A program made the translations under genes and the position numbers. A stretch of 64,000 bases of DNA from Mesorhizobium sp. ES1-1 (GTDB lineage: Bacteria; Pseudomonadota; Alphaproteobacteria; Rhizobiales; Rhizobiaceae), in assembly GCF_020164785.1 (NCBI RefSeq), contig NZ_JAIUGX010000007.1, forward strand, positions 62,001-126,000, given 5' to 3'. Below are positions 8,267 to 16,690 of the stretch, in pieces. The notes below the pieces were generated by a model that was given only the letters and a program-made list of their open reading frames with translations, was not told the origin of the DNA and made no database searches. Numbering within the stretch: position 1 is the first letter of the stretch; each line of letters opens with the position of its first letter.

Positions 8267-9916
8267 ATGGCACTGAACAGGAACTACGTCCTTCTTTTCC
8301 TGTTCAGCCTGGTGATGACGGCATCGGGCCTTGCGTCCTTGCCCCCCATCGACCGCGACGAGCCACGCTTCGTCCAGGCCACCAAGCAGATGGTCGAGAG
8401 CGGCGACTATGTGGACATCCGCTTTCAGGACGCCTCCCGCTATCAGAAGCCGATCGGCATTTACTGGCTGCAATCGGCGGCCGTGACGCTGAGCGGTGAG
8501 GGCGCCGACGCACCGATCTGGATCTACCGAACGGTTTCCGCACTTGGCATTGCCATTGCGGTCCTGGCAATTGCCTGGACAGGGACCAATCTTTTCGGCG
8601 CCAGTGCCGGCATCGCCGCCGGCCTCGTCATGGCCGCGATCTTCGCCACGGCTTTCGAGGGCCGCGATGCCAAGACCGATGCGATGCTGCTGGCCTGCTG
8701 CGTGGCGGCGCAGGGCGCGCTGGCGCAGATCTACATGGCGTCGCGCCGCGACCAACCGGCCGCCGGCCATCTCTGGTGGATCTTCTGGATAGCCCAAGGT
8801 GCAGCGATCTTGATCAAGGGGCCGATCGGGCCGCTGCTGTCGGCGCTTACCATCGCGACTCTGTTTGCGTTCGAACGTGACGGGCGCTGGCTGTCGCGGC
8901 TCAAGGTCGGACGCGGCCTGGCGCTGGTCGTGCTGATCGCGCTGCCCTGGCTTGCCCTCATCACCTGGAAGAGCCATGGCGCGTTCCTGCAGCAAGCCGT
9001 CGGCAAGGATATGCTCGGCAAGGTCGCGTCGGGCGAGGAATCGCACGGTCAGCCGCCCGGCTTCTACATGCTGACCTATTCGCTGTTCATGTGGCCCTTC
9101 GGCCTGATCGCGGTCGGCGCGGGCCTCCAGGCGCTCAACCGCATGCGCGACGATGTCAGGCTGCGCTTCTGCCTCGCCTGGTACATTCCGTTCTGGCTGG
9201 TGTTCGAGCTGATCCCCACCAAATTGCCGCACTATGTCCTGCCTGCCTATCCCGGCATGGCGCTTTTGATCGGCTGGCTGCTGACACTGCAGCCGCAGGA
9301 TGCCGGCGCCCCGCTGAAGCGCTGGCAGCAATGGTTGTGGTGGTCGACCGCGTTCGGGTTGGTGGTTGTCAGCCTCGGTCTGGCAGTGGTCTGCGTCGCC
9401 GCGCCGATCTACCTCACGCACACCTTCTCCTGGTGGAGCATCCCTGCTGCCGCGGCCGCGCTCGGCGCGGGCTACCTTGCCTTTTCGCGGCAACTGCAAG
9501 TCCCGTTGCCTCGCATCGGCGCTACCGCTGCCTGTGCGGGCATCACCTACGCCTTGCTTTTCGGCGTGATAGCACCGTCCTTGAAGCCGATCTGGCTGAG
9601 CCCGGCGATCAAGCAGGCGGTGCTTGCCAACAAGCCTTGCGACACGACGGTGCTGGCCTCATCGCAATATCATGAACCGAGCCTCGTATTCCTGGTCGGC
9701 ACGAAAACGGTGCTGACCAGTATCGGCGGCGTGGCGGAACATCTGCTTGCCGATCCGGCCTGCGCCTTGGGGCTGGCGCCGATCGGAGACGAGCAGAAAC
9801 TGAACGGCATGCTCTCGGTACGAGGCAGATCGGCGGCCCGCATCGCAGAAGTCGACGGTCTCAACTTTTCGTCGGGAGACAAACTGTCGCTCGGGCTCTA
9901 TCGTCTTGCTCCATGA
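8267..9916 (+). CDS. ArnT/RgtF-like GT39 lipid A glycosyltransferase
   Basis: A 549-residue integral membrane GT-C enzyme with about 11-12 hydrophobic segments. The first periplasmic loop holds the acidic motif PPIDRDEPRFVQA, which in ArnT and protein O-mannosyltransferases coordinates metal and the polyprenyl-phosphate donor. Family members transfer a sugar from undecaprenyl or dodecaprenyl phosphate to lipid A on the periplasmic side. In Mesorhizobium the lipid A alpha-(1,1)-galacturonic acid transferase RgtF is a relative of RgtD and ArnT. With a GT2 donor synthase before it and a PAP2 phosphatase after it, this gene is a good RgtF candidate, but the sugar and position are not provable from sequence. 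It shares an operon with the genes on both sides. Confidence 0.85.
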   Translation: MALNRNYVLLFLFSLVMTASGLASLPPIDRDEPRFVQATKQMVESGDYVDIRFQDASRYQKPIGIYWLQSAAVTLSGEGADAPIWIYRTVSALGIAIAVLAIAWTGTNLFGASAGIAAGLVMAAIFATAFEGRDAKTDAMLLACCVAAQGALAQIYMASRRDQPAAGHLWWIFWIAQGAAILIKGPIGPLLSALTIATLFAFERDGRWLSRLKVGRGLALVVLIALPWLALITWKSHGAFLQQAVGKDMLGKVASGEESHGQPPGFYMLTYSLFMWPFGLIAVGAGLQALNRMRDDVRLRFCLAWYIPFWLVFELIPTKLPHYVLPAYPGMALLIGWLLTLQPQDAGAPLKRWQQWLWWSTAFGLVVVSLGLAVVCVAAPIYLTHTFSWWSIPAAAAALGAGYLAFSRQLQVPLPRIGATAACAGITYALLFGVIAPSLKPIWLSPAIKQAVLANKPCDTTVLASSQYHEPSLVFLVGTKTVLTSIGGVAEHLLADPACALGLAPIGDEQKLNGMLSVRGRSAARIAEVDGLNFSSGDKLSLGLYRLAP

Positions 9917-9947
9917 CGGCTCGTCTATGACAGGGTCGAGGGCCCCC

Positions 9948-10772
9948 ATGCTGGTGAAGTCACGCCCTTCCATTGCAGACCGGCTCCTTGGTACAGGACG
10001 CCGATCCGTGGACAATCTTCACGATACGATGCGGATCATCCGGGGGCGCTTTGCCGCTCGCCCGGCCATCTATCAGAATATAGCGTGGCCAATATGGGGG
10101 CTGGCCTGGATCTTGCTGATATCGGCCGCCTTCGTGAGTCTCGACAGGCCGGTGGGCATGGTTCACGGCCAGTGGTCGGGAGCTGGCCTTGCGGAATTCC
10201 TGACCCAGTTCGGTCTCGGCGGCTGGTACCTGATCCCGTCAGCGCTTTTGCTCGTCGCGGCCAATCTGATCGACTGGAGAAGCCTTTCCCGGCGATCGCT
10301 GATACTTGTCTACAATTGGACCTGCCTGGCTTTCCTGATGCTGTGCTCAGTCGGCCTGTCGGGCGTGCTGGTCAACCTCCTGAAATATGCGATCGGCCGG
10401 GCCCGGCCGCTCTACTTCAACGACTTTGGCGTCCTGGCCTTCCATCCCTTTGCCTTCGATGCGCGCTTCGCCGGCTTTCCGTCCGGGCATGCCACGACGA
10501 TGGGCGCTGTGTTCGGCGTGCTCCTGCTTCTCTTTCCGCGGCGCTGGTACGTTGCCTTGGCAGTCACCGCGTGCGTCGCGTCGACCCGCATCTTTGTGGG
10601 TGCGCACTATCCGAGCGACACCGTTGCCGGCTTCGGCCTCGGCTGCGCTTTCGCGCTGGCCTGCGGAGTGGTCTTTGCGCGGCTTGGCTTTATTTTTCGC
10701 CCGGCACGACCTGGCCTGCCCGTTCGCAAAGCGTCCTTCCGGCTCGTTTTTCCAAGAAATGGTCGCCGCTAG
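9948..10772 (+). CDS. PAP2-family membrane phosphatase (LpxE-like candidate)
   Basis: About 274 residues with six hydrophobic segments and the full three-part PAP2 signature: KYAIGRARP, PSGHATT and TRIFVGAHYPSDTVAG. In this family the Arg and Lys residues bind phosphate, the first His donates a proton and the last His forms the phospho-enzyme. LpxE and LpxF belong here and remove the 1- or 4'-phosphate of lipid A in the periplasm; other members act on undecaprenyl pyrophosphate or phosphatidylglycerol phosphate. Its place after the GT39 gene favours lipid A dephosphorylation before sugar addition. ATG 9948 is chosen because GAGGG lies five bases upstream; ATG 9906, overlapping the GT39 gene, and ATG 9927 are possible. 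Confidence 0.82.
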   Translation: MLVKSRPSIADRLLGTGRRSVDNLHDTMRIIRGRFAARPAIYQNIAWPIWGLAWILLISAAFVSLDRPVGMVHGQWSGAGLAEFLTQFGLGGWYLIPSALLLVAANLIDWRSLSRRSLILVYNWTCLAFLMLCSVGLSGVLVNLLKYAIGRARPLYFNDFGVLAFHPFAFDARFAGFPSGHATTMGAVFGVLLLLFPRRWYVALAVTACVASTRIFVGAHYPSDTVAGFGLGCAFALACGVVFARLGFIFRPARPGLPVRKASFRLVFPRNGRR

Positions 10773-11423
10773 CTAATTGCCGTCGAGGCCGCCATAGGAC
10801 CTGACCAGGCTGGCCATGTCGGAGGATGCAGCCGTCTCGCTTTCGAGCCCTCGTGCGACGCCCGCTCGATCGGCAACCGGCCGGTTCTGGCTAACCTTCC
10901 ATTTGCCGTGAATTGCGCTGATCTCGATTTCCAGCCCAACGATGCCCTTGATCTGCGATTGAACAAAAGGCGTCGGCGCGTCGGTCACCGCCCATGGGGC
11001 GGCACGAACGCCTTCTTGTGACGCCGTCAGATCGGCGATCTGCCGCGCCAACCATTCAGGATCGTCCATCACTTTGACGGTGCCGCGCACCTGCACGATT
11101 GCATAGTTCCAGGTCGGCACTACCTTGCCGGTTTCGCGCTTGGTCTCATACCAGGACGGCGTCACATAGGCGTCACTGCCCTGGAAGACGATCAGCACCG
11201 GCGATGCCGGATTGGCCGCCAAAACCTGCCATTGCTGGTTGGCCTTTGCCAGATGAGCGCGCAGCCTGCCGTTCGGGGGCACGTCGGCGTCCAGGAGGAA
11301 CGGGATCGGGTTGGCGACCGGACCCTCCGCTCCATTGCAGATCAGCAACCCGAGTGGATGCGCACGGATCAGGCCATGCAGGACTTCCGTGCGCGTTTCC
11401 CTGAAATGGGGAGGCTCGTACAT
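10773..11423 (-). CDS. PaiB-like FMN-binding negative transcriptional regulator family protein
   Basis: A 216-residue protein starting MYEPPHF, the typical opening of the PaiB (FMN_bind_2) family. It has a split-barrel flavin-binding fold; the central part (QQWQVLAANPASPVLIVFQG, then YVTPSWYETK and VPTWNYA) matches the family. PaiB of Bacillus was named as a repressor of sporulation and protease genes, but the DNA-binding role is not established for most relatives. An FMN- or heme-dependent small-molecule function is as likely. The gene converges directly on the PAP2 gene with no spacer and lies head-on downstream of the alpha/beta hydrolase on the same strand. Confidence 0.85.
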   Translation of the reverse strand: MYEPPHFRETRTEVLHGLIRAHPLGLLICNGAEGPVANPIPFLLDADVPPNGRLRAHLAKANQQWQVLAANPASPVLIVFQGSDAYVTPSWYETKRETGKVVPTWNYAIVQVRGTVKVMDDPEWLARQIADLTASQEGVRAAPWAVTDAPTPFVQSQIKGIVGLEIEISAIHGKWKVSQNRPVADRAGVARGLESETAASSDMASLVRSYGGLDGN

Positions 11424-11442
11424 CGCGCCCTCGCCCTTGCCG

Positions 11443-12117
11443 CTATCTCAGACGCTTCGGACGCGGATCGGACAATTCGCCGGCAAGGCGGCGGTCGAGG
11501 TAGTCGGAGCATTCCTCGATCAGAAGGTCAGCGTCATTGGCGAAGAAATGGTTGGCTCCGGGCAGGGTCTTCTGTGTGATGGTGATGCCCTTTTGCGTGT
11601 GCAGCTTGTCGACCAGGCCCTGCACGTCCTTCGGCGGCGCCACCTTGTCGGCATCGCCGTGGATGATCAGGCCCGAGGACGGGCAGGGCGCCAGGAACGA
11701 GAAATCATAGGTGTTGGGCTGCGGCGCGATCGAGATGAAGCCTTCAATCTCCGGCCGGCGCATCAGCAGCTGCATGCCGATCCACGATCCGAACGAATAG
11801 CCGGCAACCCAGCAGCTCTTGGAATCCGGATGCAGGGACTGCACCCAGTCGAGCGCCGCCGCCGCGTCGGACAACTCGCCCGTACCGTGGTCGAACTCGC
11901 CCTGGCTGCGGCCGATGCCGCGGAAGTTGAAGCGCAGCGTGGTGAAATCCCGCTTCTGGAACATGTAAAAGAGGTCGTAGACGATCTTGTTGTTCATCGT
12001 GCCGCCAAATTGCGGATGCGGGTGCAGAACGATGGCAATCGGCGCGCTCTTTTCCCGGGAGGGCTGGTAACGTCCCTCAAGGCGACCGGCCGGACCGGTG
12101 AAAATGACCTCAGGCAT
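11443..12117 (-). CDS. Alpha/beta hydrolase (COG2945-type)
   Basis: A 224-residue cytoplasmic hydrolase. The nucleophile elbow is GYSFGSW (GxSxG with serine), an early HPHPQFGGTM block is diagnostic of this subgroup, and the acid and His of the triad are likely in HGDADKVAP and PGANHFF. The natural substrate of this family is unknown; esterase activity is usual. The frame is open upstream to 12300, but the family starts at ATG 12117 (MPEVIFTGPAGRLEG). It is divergent from the suf operon and shares the intergenic region with the candidate Irr box, so it could fall under the same iron control, although nothing shows that directly. Confidence 0.85.
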   Translation of the reverse strand: MPEVIFTGPAGRLEGRYQPSREKSAPIAIVLHPHPQFGGTMNNKIVYDLFYMFQKRDFTTLRFNFRGIGRSQGEFDHGTGELSDAAAALDWVQSLHPDSKSCWVAGYSFGSWIGMQLLMRRPEIEGFISIAPQPNTYDFSFLAPCPSSGLIIHGDADKVAPPKDVQGLVDKLHTQKGITITQKTLPGANHFFANDADLLIEECSDYLDRRLAGELSDPRPKRLR

Positions 12118-12174
12118 GAAATACTCCACTTGATATACGAATGCGCGGCGCCCGGAACGAGTCTTCCTCTGGCC

Positions 12175-12203
12175 TTGACGCAGGGCGAGCGTCTTCTTAG
12201 AAG
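12175..12203 (+). promoter_or_regulatory. Candidate promoter of the suf operon
   Basis: TTGACG at 12175-12180 and TAGAAG at 12198-12203 are separated by 17 bases. The -35 matches the sigma-70 consensus well and the -10 only moderately. The inferred transcription start would fall at or near the candidate Irr box. Prediction by eye only. Confidence 0.4.
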
Positions 12204-12207
12204 CTAG

Positions 12208-12224
12208 TTTAGAATTGTTCAAAA
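12208..12224. promoter_or_regulatory. Candidate Irr box (iron control element) ahead of the suf operon
   Basis: The sequence TTTAGAA-TTG-TTCAAAA matches the Irr box (ICE) consensus TTTAGAA-N3-TTCTAAA at 13 of 14 defined positions. Irr is the Fur-family regulator of rhizobia that senses iron through heme and binds such boxes under low iron. Irr and RirA control of suf is known in Agrobacterium and Rhizobium. The site sits just downstream of the candidate -10, where binding would repress. A second A/T-rich palindrome (CTTCTTAGAAG, 12194-12204) lies immediately upstream. Confidence 0.6.
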
Positions 12225-12325
12225 CTGAGTGGCCAGACAATGAGCCTGTCAACCCGCGCCGCAAGCCGGGTAAATAGGACGGCTCGCCTTGGAATTTCAA
12301 GGAAATAACGCCATACCTCAGCGGA

Positions 12326-13519
12326 ATGGCTGCTGACAGGACCGAACGGACGGAAATGGCCGGAATGCGCGCCTATCTCGACTACAATGCCAGTGCTCCG
12401 CTGCTTGCAGCGGCGCGCGAGGCGATGGTCGGCGCGCTGGACGTGGCCGCCAATCCATCGTCGGTTCATGCAGAAGGGCGCGCCGCAAGACGCCTGATCG
12501 AAACCGCAAGGCGCGATGTGGCCGCACTCGTCAACGCCAAGGCCGAGCATGTCGTGTTCACCTCCGGCGCAACGGAGGCTGCCTCGACGCTGCTCTCCCC
12601 CGATTGGCGGATGGGCCGCGGCGATGTGCGCATGGGCCGGCTTTACGTGTCCGAGGCCGATCATCCCTGCCTCCTGAATGGGGGCCATTTTCAGCCGCCG
12701 CAGGTGACGCGGATCGGCGTCAATGCCAATGGTACAGCCGACCTCGACGCCCTGGCGGCGGCGCTCGGAAAGCATGACAAGGCCGAAGGCTTGGCGCTGG
12801 TGGCGATCCATGCCGCCAACAATGAGACCGGTGTCCTTCAGCCGATCGACAGGATTGCCTCGATCGTCAAGGCGGCGGGCGGCATTCTCGTCGTCGACGC
12901 GGTCCAGGCAGTAGGCCGAATTTCGATTGATATGTCAGCAGGTTATGCCGACTACCTGATTCTTTCTTCACACAAGATCGGCGGCCCCAAGGGCGTGGGC
13001 GCCATCGTGGCGGCCTCGGATCTGATGATGCCGAAACCGCTGGTCAATGGCGGCGGCCAGGAAAAGGGCCATCGCGGCGGCACGGAAAACCTCGCTGCCA
13101 TTGCGGGCTTCGGCGCCGCGGCGCGCGAAGCATTGGCTGGATTGGACACGATTGGCGCGATCCGCCATCGCCGCGACGAGATCGAGGCGATCGTGAAAGC
13201 GCTGGCATCCGACGCCGAAATTTTTGCAGCCGGCGCGCCAAGGCTTGCCAACACGACATTCTTCGCTATTCCCGGCATCAAGGCGGAAACTGCGCAGATC
13301 GCTTTCGATCTGGCCGGGGTGGCGCTATCGGCCGGCTCCGCCTGTTCGTCGGGCAAGGTGGGGCCGAGCCACGTGCTGAAGGCCATGGGTTATGGCGACC
13401 GCCTGGGCGCGTTGCGTGTATCGATCGGCGCGGCAACTGGCGGCGGGGACATCGATTTGTTTCGCACCGCGTTGGCTGGGATAGCCTCCCGCAGAGCCGA
13501 GCGGGAAAAGGCCGCCTAG
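12326..13519 (+). CDS. sufS2: Cysteine desulfurase (NifS/IscS-type), first gene of the suf operon
   Basis: A 397-residue PLP enzyme that takes sulfur from cysteine as an enzyme persulfide. It carries the NifS/IscS opening YLDYNASAPLL, the PLP lysine in LSSHKIGGPKG, and the active-site cysteine C340 in the flexible loop SAGSACSSGKVGPSHVL. That loop is of the IscS/NifS kind rather than the short SufS loop, which distinguishes it from the second desulfurase at 18074. The same arrangement (sufS2 first) is known from Agrobacterium. The start at 12326 lacks a clear ribosome binding site; ATG 12356, preceded by GGACGGAA, or ATG 12365 may be the true start. It leads the operon and lies about 100 bases after the candidate Irr box. 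Confidence 0.92.
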   Translation: MAADRTERTEMAGMRAYLDYNASAPLLAAAREAMVGALDVAANPSSVHAEGRAARRLIETARRDVAALVNAKAEHVVFTSGATEAASTLLSPDWRMGRGDVRMGRLYVSEADHPCLLNGGHFQPPQVTRIGVNANGTADLDALAAALGKHDKAEGLALVAIHAANNETGVLQPIDRIASIVKAAGGILVVDAVQAVGRISIDMSAGYADYLILSSHKIGGPKGVGAIVAASDLMMPKPLVNGGGQEKGHRGGTENLAAIAGFGAAAREALAGLDTIGAIRHRRDEIEAIVKALASDAEIFAAGAPRLANTTFFAIPGIKAETAQIAFDLAGVALSAGSACSSGKVGPSHVLKAMGYGDRLGALRVSIGAATGGGDIDLFRTALAGIASRRAEREKAA

Positions 13520-13700
13520 CGGTCGAACAATTTGGGCCTTTAGGCCTGGTAGAGCCGTGCGTTTCATGTTGGCCGGGTGAATTTCCGGCTGAAGCGCACT
13601 ATATGGAACTTACGCTGCCGCGAATGCCCAGAGCGTTCATCGGCGGTGCCATAGTTTGAAAACTGTCGGGCCTTGAACCCGGCGTGGATGGAGAACGCTG

Positions 13701-15218
13701 ATGCCTGCTGTGCAGGACACGATCGATCAGGTCCGAAAGATCGACGTCGACCAGTATAAATATGGATTCCAGACCGAAATCGCGATGGACAAGGCCCCCA
13801 AGGGCCTGAGCGAAGACATCATCCGTTTCATTTCGGCCAAGAAGGATGAGCCGTCCTGGATGTTGGAATGGCGTCTGGAAGCCTATCGGCGCTGGCTGAC
13901 GCTTGACGAGCCGACCTGGGCGCGCGTCCATTATCCGAAGATCGATTTCCAGGACATCTACTTCTACGCGGCGCCCAAGAGCACGCCGGGCCCGACCTCG
14001 CTCGGTGAGGTCGATCCGGAACTCCTGAAGGTTTACGAGAAGCTCGGCATTCCGCTGCGTGAACAGGAAATCCTTGCCGGCGTGCAGAAGACCGACGCCT
14101 CGGAACTCGAGGAAGCAAGCGACAATGTCTATAAATCGGGCCGCGTCGCTGTCGACGCCGTGTTCGATTCCGTCTCGGTCGTCACCACCTTCAAGAAGGA
14201 GCTGGCACAGGCCGGCGTCATCTTCTGCTCGATCTCGGAGGCCATCCGCGAGCATCCCGAACTGGTAAAGAAATATCTCGGTTCGGTCGTGCCGACGTCG
14301 GACAACTACTACGCCACGCTCAATTCGGCTGTGTTCACAGACGGCTCCTTTGTCTTCGTGCCCAAGGGCGTACGCTGCCCGATGGAGCTGTCGACCTATT
14401 TCCGCATGAACGAGAAGAACACCGGCCAGTTCGAGCGCACGCTGATCATCGCCGAGGAGGGGGCTTACGTCTCCTATCTCGAAGGCTGCACGGCGCCCCA
14501 GCGCGACGAGAACCAGCTTCATGCCGCGGTCGTCGAACTGGTGGCGCTCGACGACGCCGAGATCAAATATTCGACGGTGCAGAACTGGTACCCAGGCGAC
14601 GCCGAGGGCAAGGGCGGCATCTACAATTTCGTCACCAAGCGCGGCGACTGCCGCGGCCACCGCTCGAAGATCTCCTGGACGCAGGTCGAGACCGGGTCGG
14701 CGATCACCTGGAAGTACCCGAGCTGCATCCTGCGCGGCGACGAGTCCCAGGGCGAGTTCTATTCGATCGCCGTCTCGAACGGCTACCAGCAAGTCGACTC
14801 CGGCACCAAGATGATCCATCTCGGCAAGAACACGTCGAGCCGCATCATCTCCAAGGGCATCGCCGCGGGCTTCTCGCAGAACACCTATCGCGGCCAGGTG
14901 TCGGCGCATCGCAAGGCGACCAACGCCCGCAACTTCACCAACTGTGACTCGCTTTTGATCGGCGACCAGTGCGGCGCGCATACGGTGCCCTACATGGAAG
15001 CCAAGAACTCGACGGCGCAGTTCGAGCACGAGGCGACGACGTCGAAGATTTCCGAGGACCAGAAATTCTACGTCATGCAGCGCGGCATCCCCGAGGAAGA
15101 GGCGATCGCGCTGATCGTCAACGGCTTCGTCAAGGACGTCATCCAGCAGCTGCCGATGGAATTTGCCGTCGAGGCGCAGAAGCTGATCGGCATCTCGCTG
15201 GAAGGCAGCGTCGGATGA
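13701..15218 (+). CDS. sufB: Fe-S cluster assembly scaffold SufB
   Basis: A 505-residue SufB, the core of the SufBC2D scaffold on which Fe-S clusters are built. Its N-terminus ([25 protein letters not shown]) and the beta-helix core ([44 protein letters not shown]) are strongly conserved. The C-terminal block [19 protein letters not shown] contacts SufC. The start ATG at 13701 follows GATGGAGAACGCTG, which includes a good GGAG. It is 181 bases after sufS2; that gap has a short GGCC hairpin (GGGCCTTTAGGCC) but no gene. The stop TGA overlaps the ATG of the following unrecognised gene (ATGA), so the two are translationally coupled. Confidence 0.98.
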   Translation: MPAVQDTIDQVRKIDVDQYKYGFQTEIAMDKAPKGLSEDIIRFISAKKDEPSWMLEWRLEAYRRWLTLDEPTWARVHYPKIDFQDIYFYAAPKSTPGPTSLGEVDPELLKVYEKLGIPLREQEILAGVQKTDASELEEASDNVYKSGRVAVDAVFDSVSVVTTFKKELAQAGVIFCSISEAIREHPELVKKYLGSVVPTSDNYYATLNSAVFTDGSFVFVPKGVRCPMELSTYFRMNEKNTGQFERTLIIAEEGAYVSYLEGCTAPQRDENQLHAAVVELVALDDAEIKYSTVQNWYPGDAEGKGGIYNFVTKRGDCRGHRSKISWTQVETGSAITWKYPSCILRGDESQGEFYSIAVSNGYQQVDSGTKMIHLGKNTSSRIISKGIAAGFSQNTYRGQVSAHRKATNARNFTNCDSLLIGDQCGAHTVPYMEAKNSTAQFEHEATTSKISEDQKFYVMQRGIPEEEAIALIVNGFVKDVIQQLPMEFAVEAQKLIGISLEGSVG

Positions 15219-15898
15219 GCATCTTCGGCCGCAGATCGACGGCGCCGCAAAGCTTGGAAGAGGCTCAGCAGGACGCTGAATCTCCGATGGCGTCGTGGTT
15301 TTCGTCTCTGGCCGGAAGACCTGCCTCGGATTTCGGAGGCCGGGAGCGGATTTTTATAGAGATCTGGCGTCAATTCTGCGCTTTCCGGTCAGGCATGGAC
15401 GCGTCCGAGCTAAGCTATTTTCACAGCACCTCATGGTGGGGGGAATGGTGGGAATGGCCCGACTACGTGAGCGACACATTGGGTAGTTTGCCTGGCGTGG
15501 CTGCCAAATCTGGCACGTGGCGGGAAGATGGATTTGACGTGGATAGGTTGCACCTGGTCAGCAACTATCTTCCTGCGAAGGGAACATGCCTTACCTGGTA
15601 CCATAAATTGAAGTCGCTAGGTTTCGACTATGATCACGGACAAGCCTCGGAGCGGTTTGGCGGTGATTACACCGGCAAATTCAGGATGACGTTCTTCTAC
15701 TTTGTCGGCGATTCAATCTTTCTAAATGGCCGTAGGCTTCCTACCCAAGTCGATCCCGTAGAGGCGAGCAAATCGGCGGACGTAAAGGTTCGTCTAAGCT
15801 ATGTGGGCGAAGTGATCGATTTGGCCGTGGGGTCCGGTGAATGGATCCACTTGGACAATCAGGGGAAGTTCGCCCTCACCCCCTGGCGCCTTAACTAG
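15215..15898 (+). CDS. Unrecognised protein encoded between sufB and sufC
   Basis: A 227-residue protein with no family I can name. The start ATG overlaps the sufB stop (ATGA), and the stop lies 11 bases ahead of sufC, so it is a true member of the operon by position. It is soluble by appearance: no signal peptide and no membrane segment. It is rich in aromatic residues, with a Trp cluster in [13 protein letters not shown] (about residues 73-85) and further FFYF and TWYHK motifs. It has only two cysteines (QFCAF and KGTCL), so it is not an obvious Fe-S carrier. Its base composition is more A/T-rich than sufB and sufC. The known sufS2-B-C-D-S1-X-A order has no gene here, which suggests a later insertion. 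A role in Fe-S assembly is possible but only by position. Confidence 0.75.
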   Translation: MSIFGRRSTAPQSLEEAQQDAESPMASWFSSLAGRPASDFGGRERIFIEIWRQFCAFRSGMDASELSYFHSTSWWGEWWEWPDYVSDTLGSLPGVAAKSGTWREDGFDVDRLHLVSNYLPAKGTCLTWYHKLKSLGFDYDHGQASERFGGDYTGKFRMTFFYFVGDSIFLNGRRLPTQVDPVEASKSADVKVRLSYVGEVIDLAVGSGEWIHLDNQGKFALTPWRLN

Positions 15899-15909
15899 AG
15901 AAAAGAAAA

Positions 15910-16665
15910 ATGCTTGAAATCAGAAACCTCCACGCCCGCATCGTCGATGACGGCACCGAAATCATCCGCGGCCTGAATCTCACGGTGAAAGCCGGCGAGG
16001 TCGCCGCGATCATGGGCCCGAACGGCTCGGGCAAGTCGACCCTGTCCTACATCCTCGCCGGCCGCGAGGACTATGAGGTCACCGAGGGCGACATCCTCTA
16101 CAATGGCCAGTCTATCCTTGAGATGGATCCGGCCGAGCGCGCCACGTCGGGCATTTTCCTGGCCTTCCAGTATCCGATGGAGATACCAGGCGTGGCGACC
16201 ATGGAATTCCTGAAAGTGGCGATGAACGAGCAGCGCAAGGCGCGCGGCGAGGAGCCGCTGAAGATCCCGGAATTCCTGAAGCGGGTGAAAGAGGCCGCCG
16301 CCTCGCTCAGCATGGATATGAACATGCTGAAGCGGCCCCTCAATGTCGGCTTTTCCGGCGGCGAGAAGAAGCGCGCGGAAATCCTGCAAATGAAGCTCCT
16401 GGAGCCGAAGCTCTGCGTGCTCGACGAGACCGATTCCGGCCTCGACATCGACGCGCTGAAGATCGTCTCCGACGGAGTTAACGCGTTGCGCGCGCCCGAT
16501 CGCGCGTTCCTGGTCATCACCCATTACCAGCGCCTGCTCGAACACATCGTGCCCGATAGCGTGCACGTGCTCTACAAGGGCCAAGTCATCAAATCCGGCG
16601 ACAAGTCGCTGGCGCTCGAGCTCGAGTCCAACGGCTATGCCGGCGTTATCGGGCAAGCCGCGTGA
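15910..16665 (+). CDS. sufC: Fe-S assembly ATPase SufC
   Basis: A 251-residue ABC-type ATPase of the SufBC2D complex. It hydrolyses ATP to drive the shape change that opens the SufB-SufD interface for cluster building. Motifs are complete: Walker A GPNGSGKST, signature FSGGEKKR, Walker B LCVLDETDSGLDID and the switch His in VITHYQRLL. The starting ATG follows AGAGAAAAGAAAA, a purine-rich ribosome binding site. It lies between the unrecognised gene and sufD, with one base between its stop and an alternative sufD start, so it is tightly coupled to sufD. Confidence 0.98.
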   Translation: MLEIRNLHARIVDDGTEIIRGLNLTVKAGEVAAIMGPNGSGKSTLSYILAGREDYEVTEGDILYNGQSILEMDPAERATSGIFLAFQYPMEIPGVATMEFLKVAMNEQRKARGEEPLKIPEFLKRVKEAAASLSMDMNMLKRPLNVGFSGGEKKRAEILQMKLLEPKLCVLDETDSGLDIDALKIVSDGVNALRAPDRAFLVITHYQRLLEHIVPDSVHVLYKGQVIKSGDKSLALELESNGYAGVIGQAA

Positions 16666-16690
16666 GATGCCAGAAGGCAAGGTCAGACTG

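Noticed and set aside
13599..15029. A 476-codon open frame on the minus strand across sufB
   Set aside because: It is antisense to sufB and has no conserved motif.
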